DNA from: Parvularcula sp. IMCC14364
GTDB taxonomy: Bacteria > Pseudomonadota > Alphaproteobacteria > Caulobacterales > Parvularculaceae
DNA length: 64,000 bases
Reading direction: 5' to 3'
Assembly: GCF_030758415.1 (NCBI RefSeq)
Contig: NZ_CP132334.1
Coordinates: 2,740,001 to 2,804,000, forward strand
This document shows, in pieces, positions 35,184 to 44,593 of this stretch (within the stretch, counting starts at the first letter, position 1; each line of letters opens with the position of its first letter). Both the position numbers and the translations under genes were made by a program. A model generated the notes under the pieces. The model worked only from the letters and a program-made list of their open reading frames with translations. It was not told where the DNA came from and did not search any database.

Positions 35184-36065
35184 TTATGCGTCTTTCAACT
35201 TTTTACGCACTTCAATCAGGTCTGCCCAGGCGAGGCGCTTCTGTAAGGGCTGCCGCAATAGAAAGGCTGGATGAAACATGGGCAACGCAGGAATTACCTG
35301 ACCGGCTGAAGTTTCATGCGCACGCCACAGCCCGCGTGCCCGGGTTATGCCGGGCACACTATCAAAAAGGGCCTGCGTCGGGGTGTTGCCTACCAGGATC
35401 AAAACTTTCGGTTGTGCCAGTTCGATAAGGCGAAGGACAAAGGGCAGGCAGATAGCCACTTCAGCCCGAGTGGGGGTGCGATTGCCCGGTGGGCGCCAGA
35501 AAATGGAATTGGAAATATAGGCGGCTTCCATTTCATCCTCAAACCGGGAATGACCAATGGCGGCAAGCATCCTGTCCAGCAACTGCCCGGCACGCCCGAC
35601 AAACGGCTTGCCGATCCTGTCCTCATCCCGCCCGGGCGCTTCACCCAGAACCATCAGGGGAGCACCTTCTATACCATCATCAATGACAGTATTTCGCGCT
35701 CCCGGCTTTAACGGGCAGCCATCAAACCCTTGTATGGCAGAGCGCAGCGCGGCTAGTGACTCACAACCACCGGCCAGCGCCTGCGCGCGGGCAACCGCTT
35801 CGTCTGTTGGCAGGGGTGCATCCAGCCCGGAAACAGGCGCAGGCGTCTGCCTAGCGTTGTTGCTCGGCCTTTGTGTCGCTGACATGTTCGTCATGGTGGA
35901 AGGTGGCGCAGGTGCCTTGCGTTGCATTTGGGGGGCACTGACAGGGCCCCGGTTCTGCCAGGTGGAAAAATCGGATGGTGATGCGCCAATCACGTCATCC
36001 AGCCCCATATCGGCATACCATCGCAGGGTCGCGCGCAGGGCTTCGTCAGGATGTGCTTCTGTCAT
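35184..36065 (-). CDS. Family-4-type uracil-DNA glycosylase
   Basis: Excises uracil from DNA. Signature motifs: VLGEAPGRDEDRIGKPFVGRAGQLLDRML (motif A, GEAPG, with catalytic acid), SNSIFWRPPGNRTPTRAE and the C-terminal HPAFLLRQP (motif B His). FDGCPLKPGARNTVI precedes motif A; this alphaproteobacterial form shows fewer of the four cluster cysteines than the thermophilic enzymes. An N-terminal region of about 120 residues (P-, A-, T- and S-rich) is low complexity. I start at the ATG at 36065; a start at 36152 adds 29 residues. It is divergent from the hydrolase-like gene at 36209. Confidence 0.88.
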   Translation of the reverse strand: MTEAHPDEALRATLRWYADMGLDDVIGASPSDFSTWQNRGPVSAPQMQRKAPAPPSTMTNMSATQRPSNNARQTPAPVSGLDAPLPTDEAVARAQALAGGCESLAALRSAIQGFDGCPLKPGARNTVIDDGIEGAPLMVLGEAPGRDEDRIGKPFVGRAGQLLDRMLAAIGHSRFEDEMEAAYISNSIFWRPPGNRTPTRAEVAICLPFVLRLIELAQPKVLILVGNTPTQALFDSVPGITRARGLWRAHETSAGQVIPALPMFHPAFLLRQPLQKRLAWADLIEVRKKLKDA

Positions 36066-36208
36066 GATCGCGAAACCCTGACGCCAGATTCGACTACGGT
36101 CAAGACGAACTGCCGCATAGTTTGGCGAAAGCGATATCTGCGGCTTTGACACATTGGCGGCGATGGCATTTAATGAAGCCTGTTTGGGTATTTGGGGGTT
36201 TCTGACAG

Positions 36209-38002
36209 ATGAAGTTTATCACCGTCCACGGCACCGGCGATAACATCGCAGATCCTGATGATCCGAAATGGTGGCAACCTGAGTCTGACTTCTCGCGCGA
36301 CCTGCTGGCGCAGGCAGGTGGCGGAAAGATTGTGCCCTTTGTCTGGGACGGCAAGAATGACGAACTTTCACGGCGGGATGCTGCAGAAAAGCTGCTCTGG
36401 GAACTGACAGAATATGACGAGCGGGAAGAGGATGTGACCCTGATTGGTCACAGCCATGGCGGATCCGTCATATCTACCGCACTGAAGCTGGCGACCTCTA
36501 CAAAGCGTGATTTTGACCATATCAAGGGCGTCATCACGGTCGGCACACCATTTATTCGCATGAAGCCACAACGCTGGCTGTGGGAACGCCTGGATTTCTC
36601 CGGACAGCTGGCCCTGCTCTATTCCATCTTTCTCACCTTTCTCGTGATCTCTTCCTTCATCACCATCGTCATATTTGGCGTCTCCATGACGGATGCCGGC
36701 CAGATGGGAGAAGCTGCAGAAATGGTGCAGCAACGCAAAGGCATGGATGAATACGCCGTGCAGGTGCAACAGATGGAGGCACAGATCGAAGCTGCGCGTA
36801 ATGATCGAACAGTTGCGCTGGCTACGATCTCGTCCTCTATGCTCTTTATCGGGCTTACCTGGTACATGCTGCTGCGATCGCAAAGACGCATCAGAGCCCT
36901 GCACAGCAAGCAGGTCGCACAGGAATTTCATGATCAGTTCAGTCTCGTCTGGACTGCCCTTTTTGACAAACGCGATGAAGCGATCAACGGGCTGAGACGA
37001 GTCTATGACCTTAACCTCACCCTGATGCAGCCGACACAAAGTCGGGGCTTTCTACGACTGGTTGTGGTGCTGATCGTTGTCTTTTTCCTGGGTAGCGCTG
37101 TTGTGGCAGATGAATTGCTGGGTGCCCTCGAGATCGCGCGCGACTATTTGCCTGGCTGGACCTTCATGAGCGACCCGCAAGTTCAGGCGTGGTTGCAATG
37201 GTATGCGGAGGAAAGTATCGCAGCGGATGTGCACTGGACCTTGTGGTCCTCAATAGCAGAACCACTCGCCTTTGAAATCATGCTCTGGTACAATATCAAC
37301 ATTGCCCCCAGCCTCACTTTCCTCCCCGACTTCGTGAACGCGACCGCCTATGACGATCGCGGACAACCAACATTTGCCCTGTCTTTCCTGATAGATGTCA
37401 TCAGCGTGCTCTCAAAGTTACTCATAGTTATCGCTGTCTTCCCACTGACTGACATTATCAACCGTCTGTTTTTCGGTAATTTCCTGGCTCGACGCCTCAA
37501 TGCCGCATTTGGCAATCAGGTGAAACGGCAAGCTCTTGGCAACACTACGAAGGGCGAAGATGTGGCCGGAGTCGGCAGGGTGCCCCAAGGCTGGGATGAC
37601 AGCCATGCGGTGCCAATGTCAGAGAAAGCGAGCCTCGCCTTATGTGAGTTTGCAGCCGACCATGCAAAGGAATCCCTCCTCAATGTGCAGAATGTGCTGG
37701 CAGATGATACCATCCATACAGATCATAATCTCATTGACGAACTGACCGAACAACTGAGCTGGCGTGAACTTATCCACACTTCCTATTTCCGTGTACCGGA
37801 AAGCAAGGAATTCATCATTCACGAAACCCTGCGCCGGGTTGGTATTCGCCCTGTTGCACAAACCCGCAACAGTAACGCAAACGAAGCCATGACCGATTAT
37901 AATGGCAAGGGGCCAGAGATTACTCCCCTTCCCCGAAGCGCTCATCAACCAGCCGAACAAGCGTATCCAGTGCTTCGGCGGCCTGGGGTCCCTCAGCTGT
38001 GA
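36209..38002 (+). CDS. Membrane-anchored alpha/beta-hydrolase-like protein
   Basis: A 597-residue protein. The N-terminal 120 residues look like an alpha/beta hydrolase: KFITVHGTGDN (oxyanion HGTG) and VTLIGHSHGGSVI, the nucleophile elbow GHSHGG. Four hydrophobic stretches follow (about 132-155, 208-226, 272-292, 378-405) between soluble segments with coiled-coil character (QVQQMEAQIEAARND). The long C-terminal part is soluble. It resembles membrane-bound lipase-like proteins of unknown role, and I do not know the family. The last 83 bases overlap the 3' end of the HPr gene on the other strand, so the true end may be earlier or the overlap real. It starts 57 bases after a repair gene on the opposite strand. 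Confidence 0.65.
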   Translation: MKFITVHGTGDNIADPDDPKWWQPESDFSRDLLAQAGGGKIVPFVWDGKNDELSRRDAAEKLLWELTEYDEREEDVTLIGHSHGGSVISTALKLATSTKRDFDHIKGVITVGTPFIRMKPQRWLWERLDFSGQLALLYSIFLTFLVISSFITIVIFGVSMTDAGQMGEAAEMVQQRKGMDEYAVQVQQMEAQIEAARNDRTVALATISSSMLFIGLTWYMLLRSQRRIRALHSKQVAQEFHDQFSLVWTALFDKRDEAINGLRRVYDLNLTLMQPTQSRGFLRLVVVLIVVFFLGSAVVADELLGALEIARDYLPGWTFMSDPQVQAWLQWYAEESIAADVHWTLWSSIAEPLAFEIMLWYNINIAPSLTFLPDFVNATAYDDRGQPTFALSFLIDVISVLSKLLIVIAVFPLTDIINRLFFGNFLARRLNAAFGNQVKRQALGNTTKGEDVAGVGRVPQGWDDSHAVPMSEKASLALCEFAADHAKESLLNVQNVLADDTIHTDHNLIDELTEQLSWRELIHTSYFRVPESKEFIIHETLRRVGIRPVAQTRNSNANEAMTDYNGKGPEITPLPRSAHQPAEQAYPVLRRPGVPQL

Positions 38003-38198
38003 TCTGAATAGTGGTGCCCTTTCCGGCCCCCAGCATCATCAGCCCCATGATTGAACACCCTCCGACCTCAACACCATCGCGTCGCACACGAACAAGGGCA
38101 TCAAATGAGCCTGCAATAGCACAGAATTTGGATGAGGCGCGCGCATGAAGCCCGCGTATATTGGTAATTTCGACGTCCCTGACCAGAATGGCTGTCAT
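37920..38198 (-). CDS. HPr-family phosphocarrier protein
   Basis: A 92-residue HPr-like protein of the alphaproteobacterial PTS. The phosphorylated His is in IRGLHARASSKF, and the region SIMGLMMLGAGKG holds the kinase-site Ser. It is the last gene of chvI-chvG-hprK-EIIA-HPr, a regulatory PTS in which the phosphorylation state of HPr reports carbon or nitrogen status; no sugar permease is present. It begins 10 bases after the EIIA gene. Its 3' end overlaps the convergent hydrolase-like gene by 83 bases. Confidence 0.93.
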   Translation of the reverse strand: MTAILVRDVEITNIRGLHARASSKFCAIAGSFDALVRVRRDGVEVGGCSIMGLMMLGAGKGTTIQITAEGPQAAEALDTLVRLVDERFGEGE

Positions 38199-38208
38199 GA
38201 TGTCAGCC

Positions 38209-38628
38209 TCAGCTGGCTTGATCTCCGGACAATACCCATGAGGCTACATTGATGTATTTTCGACCTGCTTCATGCGCCGCTGTCACAGCTTCTTTTACAT
38301 TATTCTCTGTGCGGAACTGTTCTGGCGCAAGTTTAATCAACATAGGCAGATTCACACCGGCAATAACTTCGGCGCCAACCTTGTCCATGACTGAAATCGC
38401 AAGGTTGGAGGGTGTCCCGCCAAACATGTCCGTCAGGATGATCGTTCCATCGCCGCTTTCTCCAACAGAAGTTGCAGCCTGCAGAATATCTTCCCGGCGA
38501 CGCTCCATGTCATCATCTTCACCGATACAAACGGCTACCATATTCGGCTGTTGACCAACCACATGCACAGCCGCTTTCAGAAATTCATCTGCCAGATTTC
38601 CGTGCGTCACAACCACTAGGCCGATCAT
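38209..38628 (-). CDS. PTS EIIA component, mannose/fructose type
   Basis: A 139-residue EIIA of the mannose type. MIGLVVVTHGNLADEFLKAA holds the phosphorylated His (VTHGN). LTDMFGGTPSNLA is the family motif. The start is the ATG at 38628, four bases overlapping the hprK stop (ATGA), so they are translationally coupled. In Rhizobium, Brucella and Caulobacter relatives this protein lies between HprK and HPr and acts in regulation rather than sugar uptake. Confidence 0.92.
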   Translation of the reverse strand: MIGLVVVTHGNLADEFLKAAVHVVGQQPNMVAVCIGEDDDMERRREDILQAATSVGESGDGTIILTDMFGGTPSNLAISVMDKVGAEVIAGVNLPMLIKLAPEQFRTENNVKEAVTAAHEAGRKYINVASWVLSGDQAS

Positions 38629-39158
38629 AATTTCCGCTGTCCCGTTGCCTGAATCGAACAACCATCCTGCCTTTGTGATTCAAAATGTCTAGATAAAAAT
38701 ACACGTAACGCATGTCTGACCTTGAGGCAGGCCGATTGCTCGAAAGGGTTGAACGCTGCAACCGGCGTTTCGATGGTGGCGCTTGCGATAAGGCGCTCAC
38801 TGGCCATCTCAGGCAGCCGTGAAATATCGTCCCGCATGTCGGCAACAAGTCGCAACGCAGCCTGGTCAACAAACCGAACGCCAACAATACCAATCCCGCG
38901 CAGTTCCATTTTTCCCGTCAGACGGCCAGAGTGACGCATCACAAGACTGCTGCCCGTGCTGCCGATAATGACCAGATCATCTGCGATCAGACTGCTGCGT
39001 CGCCAGGGACACCTCTCGATCAGTCTTGCAGCCAGATCAGACTTGCCAGCACCTGATGGTCCGCGCAGCAGAACCCCTGCTAAAGGACCATCGGGATCTA
39101 CAGCAACTGCCACACCGGTACCTTGAACCAGCTCGCCCAGTTCGAAACCCGACGCCAT
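38625..39158 (-). CDS. hprK: HPr kinase/phosphorylase, short alphaproteobacterial form
   Basis: A 177-residue HprK made of the C-terminal kinase domain only, as in other alphaproteobacteria. Walker A is GPSGAGKSD (about residues 33-41), and GKMELRGIGIVG is the second conserved motif. It would phosphorylate Ser of HPr. The ATG at 39158 overlaps the chvG TGA by one base (TGATG). It lies between chvG and EIIA. GCAGGGA-type sites are not needed given the coupling. Confidence 0.9.
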   Translation of the reverse strand: MASGFELGELVQGTGVAVAVDPDGPLAGVLLRGPSGAGKSDLAARLIERCPWRRSSLIADDLVIIGSTGSSLVMRHSGRLTGKMELRGIGIVGVRFVDQAALRLVADMRDDISRLPEMASERLIASATIETPVAAFNPFEQSACLKVRHALRVFLSRHFESQRQDGCSIQATGQRKL

Positions 39159-40921
39159 CAACGCCGCTCCTGTAAGGCCTGCAACGGCAGAGTCACCTGG
39201 AACAACGCGCCGGATTGCTGACCGTTCTCATCATGTCGGTTCTCTGCCCATGCCTGTCCCCCATGGGACTCTACGATCTGTCTTGATATGGCAAGGCCAA
39301 GACCTGAATTATTACCAAAATCCGTCCCCGCCGGTCGCTCCGTATAAAATCTTTTGAAGATACTCTCCAGATTTTCCGGCGGAATACCAGGCCCTCTGTC
39401 AGCAACTGAAACACATACCTGTCGATCGCGGTCCTTCTCAGAGCCCATGGTGGTAAAACTGACCGTCACAGGCTCGTCAGCGGGACTGAACGAAATCGCA
39501 TTGTCGATCAAATTACGGAACACTTGCCCCAGTGCAGTTGGCGAGCCGAGGACAAACAGCTGTCCCGCAGTATGGGGAGGCTGGAAAGTTACTGCCGCAC
39601 GCCCTTCCTTTCGGGTCGCCGCATACATATCAATAATATCACGCAGCAGCTTTTCGATATCTACAACCTCTCGCGTTTCTCTGGCGAGTTCGGCGTCCAG
39701 GCGGGAAGCATTGGAAATATCTGTAATCAGACGGTCCATTCGGATCACATCCTTCTGAATAACGCCAATCAGTTTTTCCTGCGCTTCCGGGGTTCTCGCA
39801 ATGCCAAGTGTTTCTGTCGCACTACGAATGGATGTGAGTGGATTTTTCAACTCGTGCGATACATCGGCCGCAAAGCTTTCAATAGCCTCAATCCGGGCAT
39901 AGATCGCCCTTGTCATGGCGCGCAAGGAGGATGACAATTCTCCGATCTCATCACGCCGGTTGGGGAAATCAGGGATGCGGACACGGCCCGCCACCGCGAT
40001 GCCTTCGCGCACCTTGTCTGCAGCAATCGCCAGTTGCCTGATCGGCTGTGCAATAGTCGCTGTCAGCAACAGCGAGGATAGAAAAGCTGCCGCCAGCGCC
40101 AGGACGAAAAATGGCAGAATGGCGCCGCGCGCTTCATCCACAAGATCCTGAATGCCGCCTATTTCTGCCGTTACCACACCATACACAGCCTGCACCCGGC
40201 GAACAGGCACCGACACAGATGCCACAAGCTCCCCTTCTTCGTTGAACCGCACAGAAGCAACACTGCCACTTCCATCGGGTGACGCGAGAAAGGCCTCCGT
40301 CAGTTCCTGCTCCAGTGTACGGTTGAGTGCATCCCGTCGAAAGCCTGCTGTAGGCCACATGTCTACGATATCCTGCCGGACTGAGAGCATCATTCTTTCA
40401 AAACTGAAACCTTCCTCCTCAATATCAGGCAGTGTACTGATGTCGAACTCATCCTTGCGCAGAACAACATCTTCGAGCAATAACTCGCGGGCATTGGGAA
40501 TAGGCAAGCGGTCATAGCTGCGCGGCGCATTGAAGACTCGCACCCGGCCTTCAAACCCGTCCCAGAGGCGATTAAACACCTCATTCACATAATCTTCTCG
40601 CAGGGCAACACGGCAGGATGAAACGCTTTCCGCAGCAAAGTCTGCCGGTTGATCGCAGACATTATCATCTGCCGCGACCTGCGCCATAATATCAGCAATA
40701 ACCTGGGCCTGGGCGCGGACCCCTTCCAGCTTTGCGGCGATCAGCCCGTCGTGATATTGAGTCATGCCCAGAGAGCCGAGCAATAGAATTGTCAGCCCAA
40801 TGAGATTGGCAACAACGATCGTGAGTGTCAGGCGTGAGAAGGTCAGCCCCCCAACAAGATTGCCGGGGTTACGCTGCGTCGCATATTTGCGTCGCTCTGC
40901 CACTTCAGGCTTTTCCTGCAA
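39158..40921 (-). CDS. chvG: Sensor histidine kinase ChvG-like
   Basis: A 587-residue membrane kinase. Helix 1 is TLTIVVANLIGLTILLLGSLGM, then a periplasmic domain of about 220 residues with two Cys (NVCDQPAD and SSCRVAL), helix 2 (ILPFFVLALAAAFLSSLLLTATI), a HAMP domain, then the HisKA region FAADVSHELKNPLTSIRS with the phosphorylated His, and the ATPase (N box DNAISFSP, DRGPGIP, SGLGLAI). It senses envelope or acid stress and partners ChvI. The start is a TTG at 40921 with GAGAGG five bases upstream. Two periplasmic Cys could form a disulfide. Confidence 0.92.
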   Translation of the reverse strand: MQEKPEVAERRKYATQRNPGNLVGGLTFSRLTLTIVVANLIGLTILLLGSLGMTQYHDGLIAAKLEGVRAQAQVIADIMAQVAADDNVCDQPADFAAESVSSCRVALREDYVNEVFNRLWDGFEGRVRVFNAPRSYDRLPIPNARELLLEDVVLRKDEFDISTLPDIEEEGFSFERMMLSVRQDIVDMWPTAGFRRDALNRTLEQELTEAFLASPDGSGSVASVRFNEEGELVASVSVPVRRVQAVYGVVTAEIGGIQDLVDEARGAILPFFVLALAAAFLSSLLLTATIAQPIRQLAIAADKVREGIAVAGRVRIPDFPNRRDEIGELSSSLRAMTRAIYARIEAIESFAADVSHELKNPLTSIRSATETLGIARTPEAQEKLIGVIQKDVIRMDRLITDISNASRLDAELARETREVVDIEKLLRDIIDMYAATRKEGRAAVTFQPPHTAGQLFVLGSPTALGQVFRNLIDNAISFSPADEPVTVSFTTMGSEKDRDRQVCVSVADRGPGIPPENLESIFKRFYTERPAGTDFGNNSGLGLAISRQIVESHGGQAWAENRHDENGQQSGALFQVTLPLQALQERR

Positions 40922-40963
40922 AAGCCTCTCCCAAGATATGAGCCCTCAGCATTTGCTGACGAC

Positions 40964-41662
40964 TCAACCTTCCTTGTATTTATAGCCAACACCGTAAAGC
41001 GTCTCGATCTGGTCAAATTCCTTGTCGTGCACACGGAATTTCTTTCGGATGCGCTTGATATGGCTGTCTATGGTTCGGTCATCTACATAAATCTGGTCGT
41101 CATAGGCTGCATCCATCAAAGCATCGCGACTTTTCACGAAACCTGGCCGGGAAGCGAGAGACTGAAGGATCAGAAATTCTGTTACGGTCAGGGTCACGTT
41201 GTCCCCTTTCCAGGAACAGGCATGACGCAGCGGATCCAGCGTGAGGCTGCCGCGCTTTATAACCTGCTTGTCTTCATCAGGTGAACTGCCGGACGGACCA
41301 GCGTCAGCCCGGCGTAAAACCGCCTTGACGCGCTCCAGCAGCAGACGCTGGGAAAACGGTTTTTTCACATAATCATCTGCCCCGAGCGTCAGGCCGAGCA
41401 CTTCGTCAATTTCCTCATCCTTGGAAGTCAGAAAAATCAGCGGCAGGCTGGAATCCTGACGTAACCGACGCAACAGCTCCATGCCATCCATGCGCGGCAT
41501 CTTGATATCTGACACAACAAGATCAGGCGCCTTGAGGTTGATCGCTTCCAGCGCCTGCGCGCCGTCCTCATAGGTTGTCACGTCATGGCCATCAGCTTCC
41601 AGCGCCATGGAGACGGAGGTGAGAATGTTCTGGTCGTCATCGACAAGGGCTATTGTGGCCAT
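40964..41662 (-). CDS. chvI: Response regulator ChvI-like (OmpR family)
   Basis: A 232-residue response regulator. The receiver domain has the acidic pair ALVDDDQNI, the phosphorylated Asp in [14 protein letters not shown] and Lys in YVKKPFS. The C-terminal winged helix of the OmpR type contains [13 protein letters not shown] and [15 protein letters not shown] and a tail VGYKYKEG. It controls envelope genes and is part of the ChvI-ChvG-HprK-EIIA-HPr operon. It starts about 100 bases after the 3' end of the dehydratase gene. Confidence 0.94.
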   Translation of the reverse strand: MATIALVDDDQNILTSVSMALEADGHDVTTYEDGAQALEAINLKAPDLVVSDIKMPRMDGMELLRRLRQDSSLPLIFLTSKDEEIDEVLGLTLGADDYVKKPFSQRLLLERVKAVLRRADAGPSGSSPDEDKQVIKRGSLTLDPLRHACSWKGDNVTLTVTEFLILQSLASRPGFVKSRDALMDAAYDDQIYVDDRTIDSHIKRIRKKFRVHDKEFDQIETLYGVGYKYKEG

Positions 41663-41765
41663 TGCTTTCCCCTTCAGGTTTCTTGTTATCCTAGCCTTGT
41701 TTCAAGCAGGCTGAAAAGACCGCCTGAGGGCAGGCTTGCGGCAGTTTTGAGGCAAACCACAATAC

Positions 41766-42056
41766 TTACTCTGCTATCTTGTCCATGAAATCTGCCATCT
41801 GCACATCATTTTCTGAAAGTCCGTCTACGTCGTGCGTGGTCAAGGTGACCTCGACCTTGTTGTAGACATTGAACCATTCCGGGTGGTGATCCATTTTATC
41901 GGCCAGAAGGGCAACTCTGGCCATGAAGCCAAAAGCCTCATTGAAGTCAGAAAACTGAAAGCGGCGAAAAACGGCCTCACGCCCTTCGACCAGGGACCAG
42001 CCGGTGTGGCCGCCAAGAAACTCGTGCTTTTCCTTGTCAGTCAATTTTGTGGCCAT
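41766..42056 (-). CDS. 4a-hydroxytetrahydrobiopterin dehydratase (PhhB/DCoH-like)
   Basis: A 96-residue pterin-4a-carbinolamine dehydratase. The family signature is present: [24 protein letters not shown] followed by [24 protein letters not shown]. The His pair HH in DKMDHHPEW and the later His are the catalytic residues. The start is the ATG at 42056 with GGAGG at 42064-42068; an upstream ATG overlaps that site and is not used. No phenylalanine hydroxylase gene is nearby, so in this context it may support other pterin-dependent hydroxylation or be a moonlighting partner. Confidence 0.93.
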   Translation of the reverse strand: MATKLTDKEKHEFLGGHTGWSLVEGREAVFRRFQFSDFNEAFGFMARVALLADKMDHHPEWFNVYNKVEVTLTTHDVDGLSENDVQMADFMDKIAE

Positions 42057-42161
42057 TTTTATATCCTCCATAAGAAACGGGCAGAGCCATGATGGCCCTG
42101 CCCGTCATATACTATGAAGGCATGTCAACCGCACCCCTCACGTTCAGAACAAATAGCGGCG

Positions 42162-43514
42162 CTACCGCCCGGCAGTAAACTCCGGATAGGCTTCCTGCCC
42201 CAGTTCAACTGCATCAAGCCCGTTCAGCTCTTCTTCCGGTGAAACACGTATGCCAACAGTGTTTTTCAGGATGAACCAGATCAGGAATGAGATCGAAAAC
42301 ACAAAAACACCGACCAGCAGGACGCCCACAAGCTGCCCGAGGAAAGTGGGAGCGCCGTCTCCAGCTGTTGCTGTGTTGTTGGACCAGACAACGACCAGTG
42401 TGCCCCATATGCCGCAGAACAGGTGCGCCGGGATTGCGCCAACAACATCATCAATTTTGAAACGGTACAGCAACGGAATAGACAGGGTGACAATAACCCC
42501 GCCGACAGACCCGATAATCAGGGCCTGCCAGATCGCTGGCATCAAGGGCTCTGCTGTAATGGAAACGAGACCACCGATCGCGCCGTTCAGGGCGATTGTC
42601 AGGTCCACTTTCTTATACAGGATATTCGACAACAACATGGCCGATACGACACCCGCAGCCGCAGCTGTGTTCGTATTTACAAAGATTTTGCCGACTGCAT
42701 TGATGTCTTCAATGCTCCCCGCTGCCAACTGAGACCCGCCATTAAAACCAAACCAGCCCAGCCACAGGATGAACGTTCCAAGCGTCGCTAGGGGCAGAGA
42801 AGAACCCGGCATCGGATCTATCCTGTTACCAAGGAACTTGCCGGTACGCGGCCCCAAAACAATGGCGCCCGCAAGGGCCGCCCAGCCGCCAGTTGAATGC
42901 ACCAATGTGGATCCGGCAAAATCCGAGAAATTGAAAGTAGCATCCAGGAAGCCTTCTCCCCACTCCCAGGATGCCTGGATCGGATAGATGAAACCGGTCA
43001 GGAAGATGACAAAGATCAGAAACGGCCACAACTTGATGCGCTCCGCCAATGTGCCGGAGACGATAGAGGCTGCGGTAGCCACAAACACCATCTGGAAATA
43101 CCAGTCAGAATGCGCGGAGTATCCAGCCGCAACCTGCTCTTCCAGGCTGCCCTCTGTCCAGAAGAACCATTCAGTAAATGGCGTCAGCAAATGATTGCCT
43201 GGCCCGCCATAGATAATGTTGTAGCCGGTTACCCAGACCATGATGCCCGCTATGGAATAAAGAGCGATATTTTTCAGGCAGATTGTCGCTGCATTTTTTG
43301 AGCGAACCAGCCCCACCTCCAGCATGCAGAAGCCTGCAGCCATGAACATCACCACCATGCCACTTATCAGGAACAAAAGTGAGTTGAATACATAGGCAGA
43401 TGTATCGGATGCTGGGGCTACATCGACCACCGCATCTTGCGCCAGAACAGCTGACCCCGACATTAAAACAAATGCCGCAACAGCAAGGCTGATGATTTTG
43501 TTGTGTGTTTTCAT
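42162..43514 (-). CDS. amtB: Ammonium transporter AmtB
   Basis: About 450 residues: a signal peptide (ISLAVAAFVLMSGSAVLAQ) and eleven membrane helices. Key residues: LVHSTGGWAALAGAIVLGPR with the first pore His, and VGAIPAHLFCGIWGTLVV with the second; GFCMLEVGLVRSKNAA is the conserved opening. I use the ATG at 43514 with AAGGGG upstream; a frame extending to 43781 does not look like Amt. glnK, usually coupled, is absent. A TorF-type porin gene lies divergent upstream. Confidence 0.9.
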   Translation of the reverse strand: MKTHNKIISLAVAAFVLMSGSAVLAQDAVVDVAPASDTSAYVFNSLLFLISGMVVMFMAAGFCMLEVGLVRSKNAATICLKNIALYSIAGIMVWVTGYNIIYGGPGNHLLTPFTEWFFWTEGSLEEQVAAGYSAHSDWYFQMVFVATAASIVSGTLAERIKLWPFLIFVIFLTGFIYPIQASWEWGEGFLDATFNFSDFAGSTLVHSTGGWAALAGAIVLGPRTGKFLGNRIDPMPGSSLPLATLGTFILWLGWFGFNGGSQLAAGSIEDINAVGKIFVNTNTAAAAGVVSAMLLSNILYKKVDLTIALNGAIGGLVSITAEPLMPAIWQALIIGSVGGVIVTLSIPLLYRFKIDDVVGAIPAHLFCGIWGTLVVVWSNNTATAGDGAPTFLGQLVGVLLVGVFVFSISFLIWFILKNTVGIRVSPEEELNGLDAVELGQEAYPEFTAGR

Positions 43515-43852
43515 GGGTTTGCGCCCCTTATCCATTATGCTGATCCTGCGCAGCACCCAGGCACCGCGAAAGTTGAAGAGCCTAACTACATTCAAAATCA
43601 CAGGCAAGAATTTTGTGCATCGCAATATCAACAGAGGTATCGCGCCAAATATACGTACTCGCAGCCATTTAATGACTGTATTTTGTGCCACAGTGACATT
43701 TTGTTGCAAAACTGACACATGAATCGAAAAGCCCATGCGGAAACTGCAGATTAGACTTTGCTGCATCCGCACAATAAGCAATATATTATTTCAATAGGGA
43801 GAATCATAATGGCGTTTAATGCCACTTTAATTACCTTCTGAGGAGTTTTATC
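43515..43852. other. Intergenic region between amtB and the TorF-type porin gene
   Basis: This 338-base divergent region should hold promoters for both genes. I found no TGGCAC-N5-TTGC sigma-54 element with correct spacing (TGGC-N7-GCCA at about 43809 is symmetric but too short). An AT-rich stretch near 43780-43790 (AATATATTATT) could be a -10 for the porin. No further structure was seen. Confidence 0.4.
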
Positions 43853-44572
43853 ATGCTTAAAAAATCACTGGCCGTTCTGGCCACACTCGCCGCCTCTACT
43901 CTGCCAGCAGCGGCCGAGGAAATTTCCATCTCTGGTGGCGTGGACTTTGTCTCTGCGTATGTTTTCCGCGGCTTTCAACTCGCTGACGAGGCAATCCAAC
44001 CTTACGTGGAAATTGGCAAAGGCGGGTTTTATACCGGCGTCTGGTTTTCCACGCCTCTCGACAGCCGGGAATTTTTTGACAACGAAGTCGACATTTATGC
44101 TGGTTACTCGTTCGATATTTCAGAGTCCCTGTTAGGCGATGTAGGGTTCACCCGATACATTTACACAGATTCTGATGGCGAATCTGACACAACTGAACTC
44201 TATGCAGGCTTGGCGATTGCTGCACCGCTGGACCCATCGCTCTATCTTTATTACGATCTGGATCTCGAAGCGACGACCCTGGAAGGGGCTGCCAGTCACT
44301 CTTACCCTGTTGCAGAAAATGTCAGCCTTGATCTGGGTGGCACACTCGGGTTCATTGATGCCGATGGCGATGACTTCACTTATTTCATTGCATCCGCGGC
44401 CCTGAGCACAAGCGTTGCAGATAATGCAGATGCATATGTCAGCGTCAGCTTCGGCGCCAACAGTGAAGACACATTCATCGACGACTCCAACGACCTGTTC
44501 AATAATGGCGATCTGACCCAACTGGAATCTTCAGGCTTCTGGTTCGGTGTTGGATTCTCAGCCTCCAACTAG
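43853..44572 (+). CDS. TorF family putative porin
   Basis: A 239-residue outer-membrane protein of the TIGR02001/TorF group. Signal peptide ends LPAAA-EE (about 21). The opening ISISGGVDFVSAYVFRGFQLADEAIQPY (dispersed over the first strand) is the family signature. Strands alternate aromatic and small residues; the C-terminus ends FSASN. Such proteins often lie beside amtB and glnK in proteobacteria, which suggests a role in nitrogen uptake across the outer membrane, an inference only. GAGGAG lies ahead of the ATG; a strong terminator follows at 44594. Confidence 0.82.
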   Translation: MLKKSLAVLATLAASTLPAAAEEISISGGVDFVSAYVFRGFQLADEAIQPYVEIGKGGFYTGVWFSTPLDSREFFDNEVDIYAGYSFDISESLLGDVGFTRYIYTDSDGESDTTELYAGLAIAAPLDPSLYLYYDLDLEATTLEGAASHSYPVAENVSLDLGGTLGFIDADGDDFTYFIASAALSTSVADNADAYVSVSFGANSEDTFIDDSNDLFNNGDLTQLESSGFWFGVGFSASN

Positions 44573-44593
44573 TGGTTTCTCCTCCACAGTCTG

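Noticed and set aside
42162-43781. Longer AmtB start at 43781
   Set aside because: The extra residues are basic and hydrophobic without Amt features; the signal peptide begins at 43514.
43515-43852. Sigma-54 promoter for amtB
   Set aside because: TGGC and GCCA are present near 43809 but with the wrong spacing; TGGCAC on the minus strand (about 43686-43691) is not followed by TTGC.
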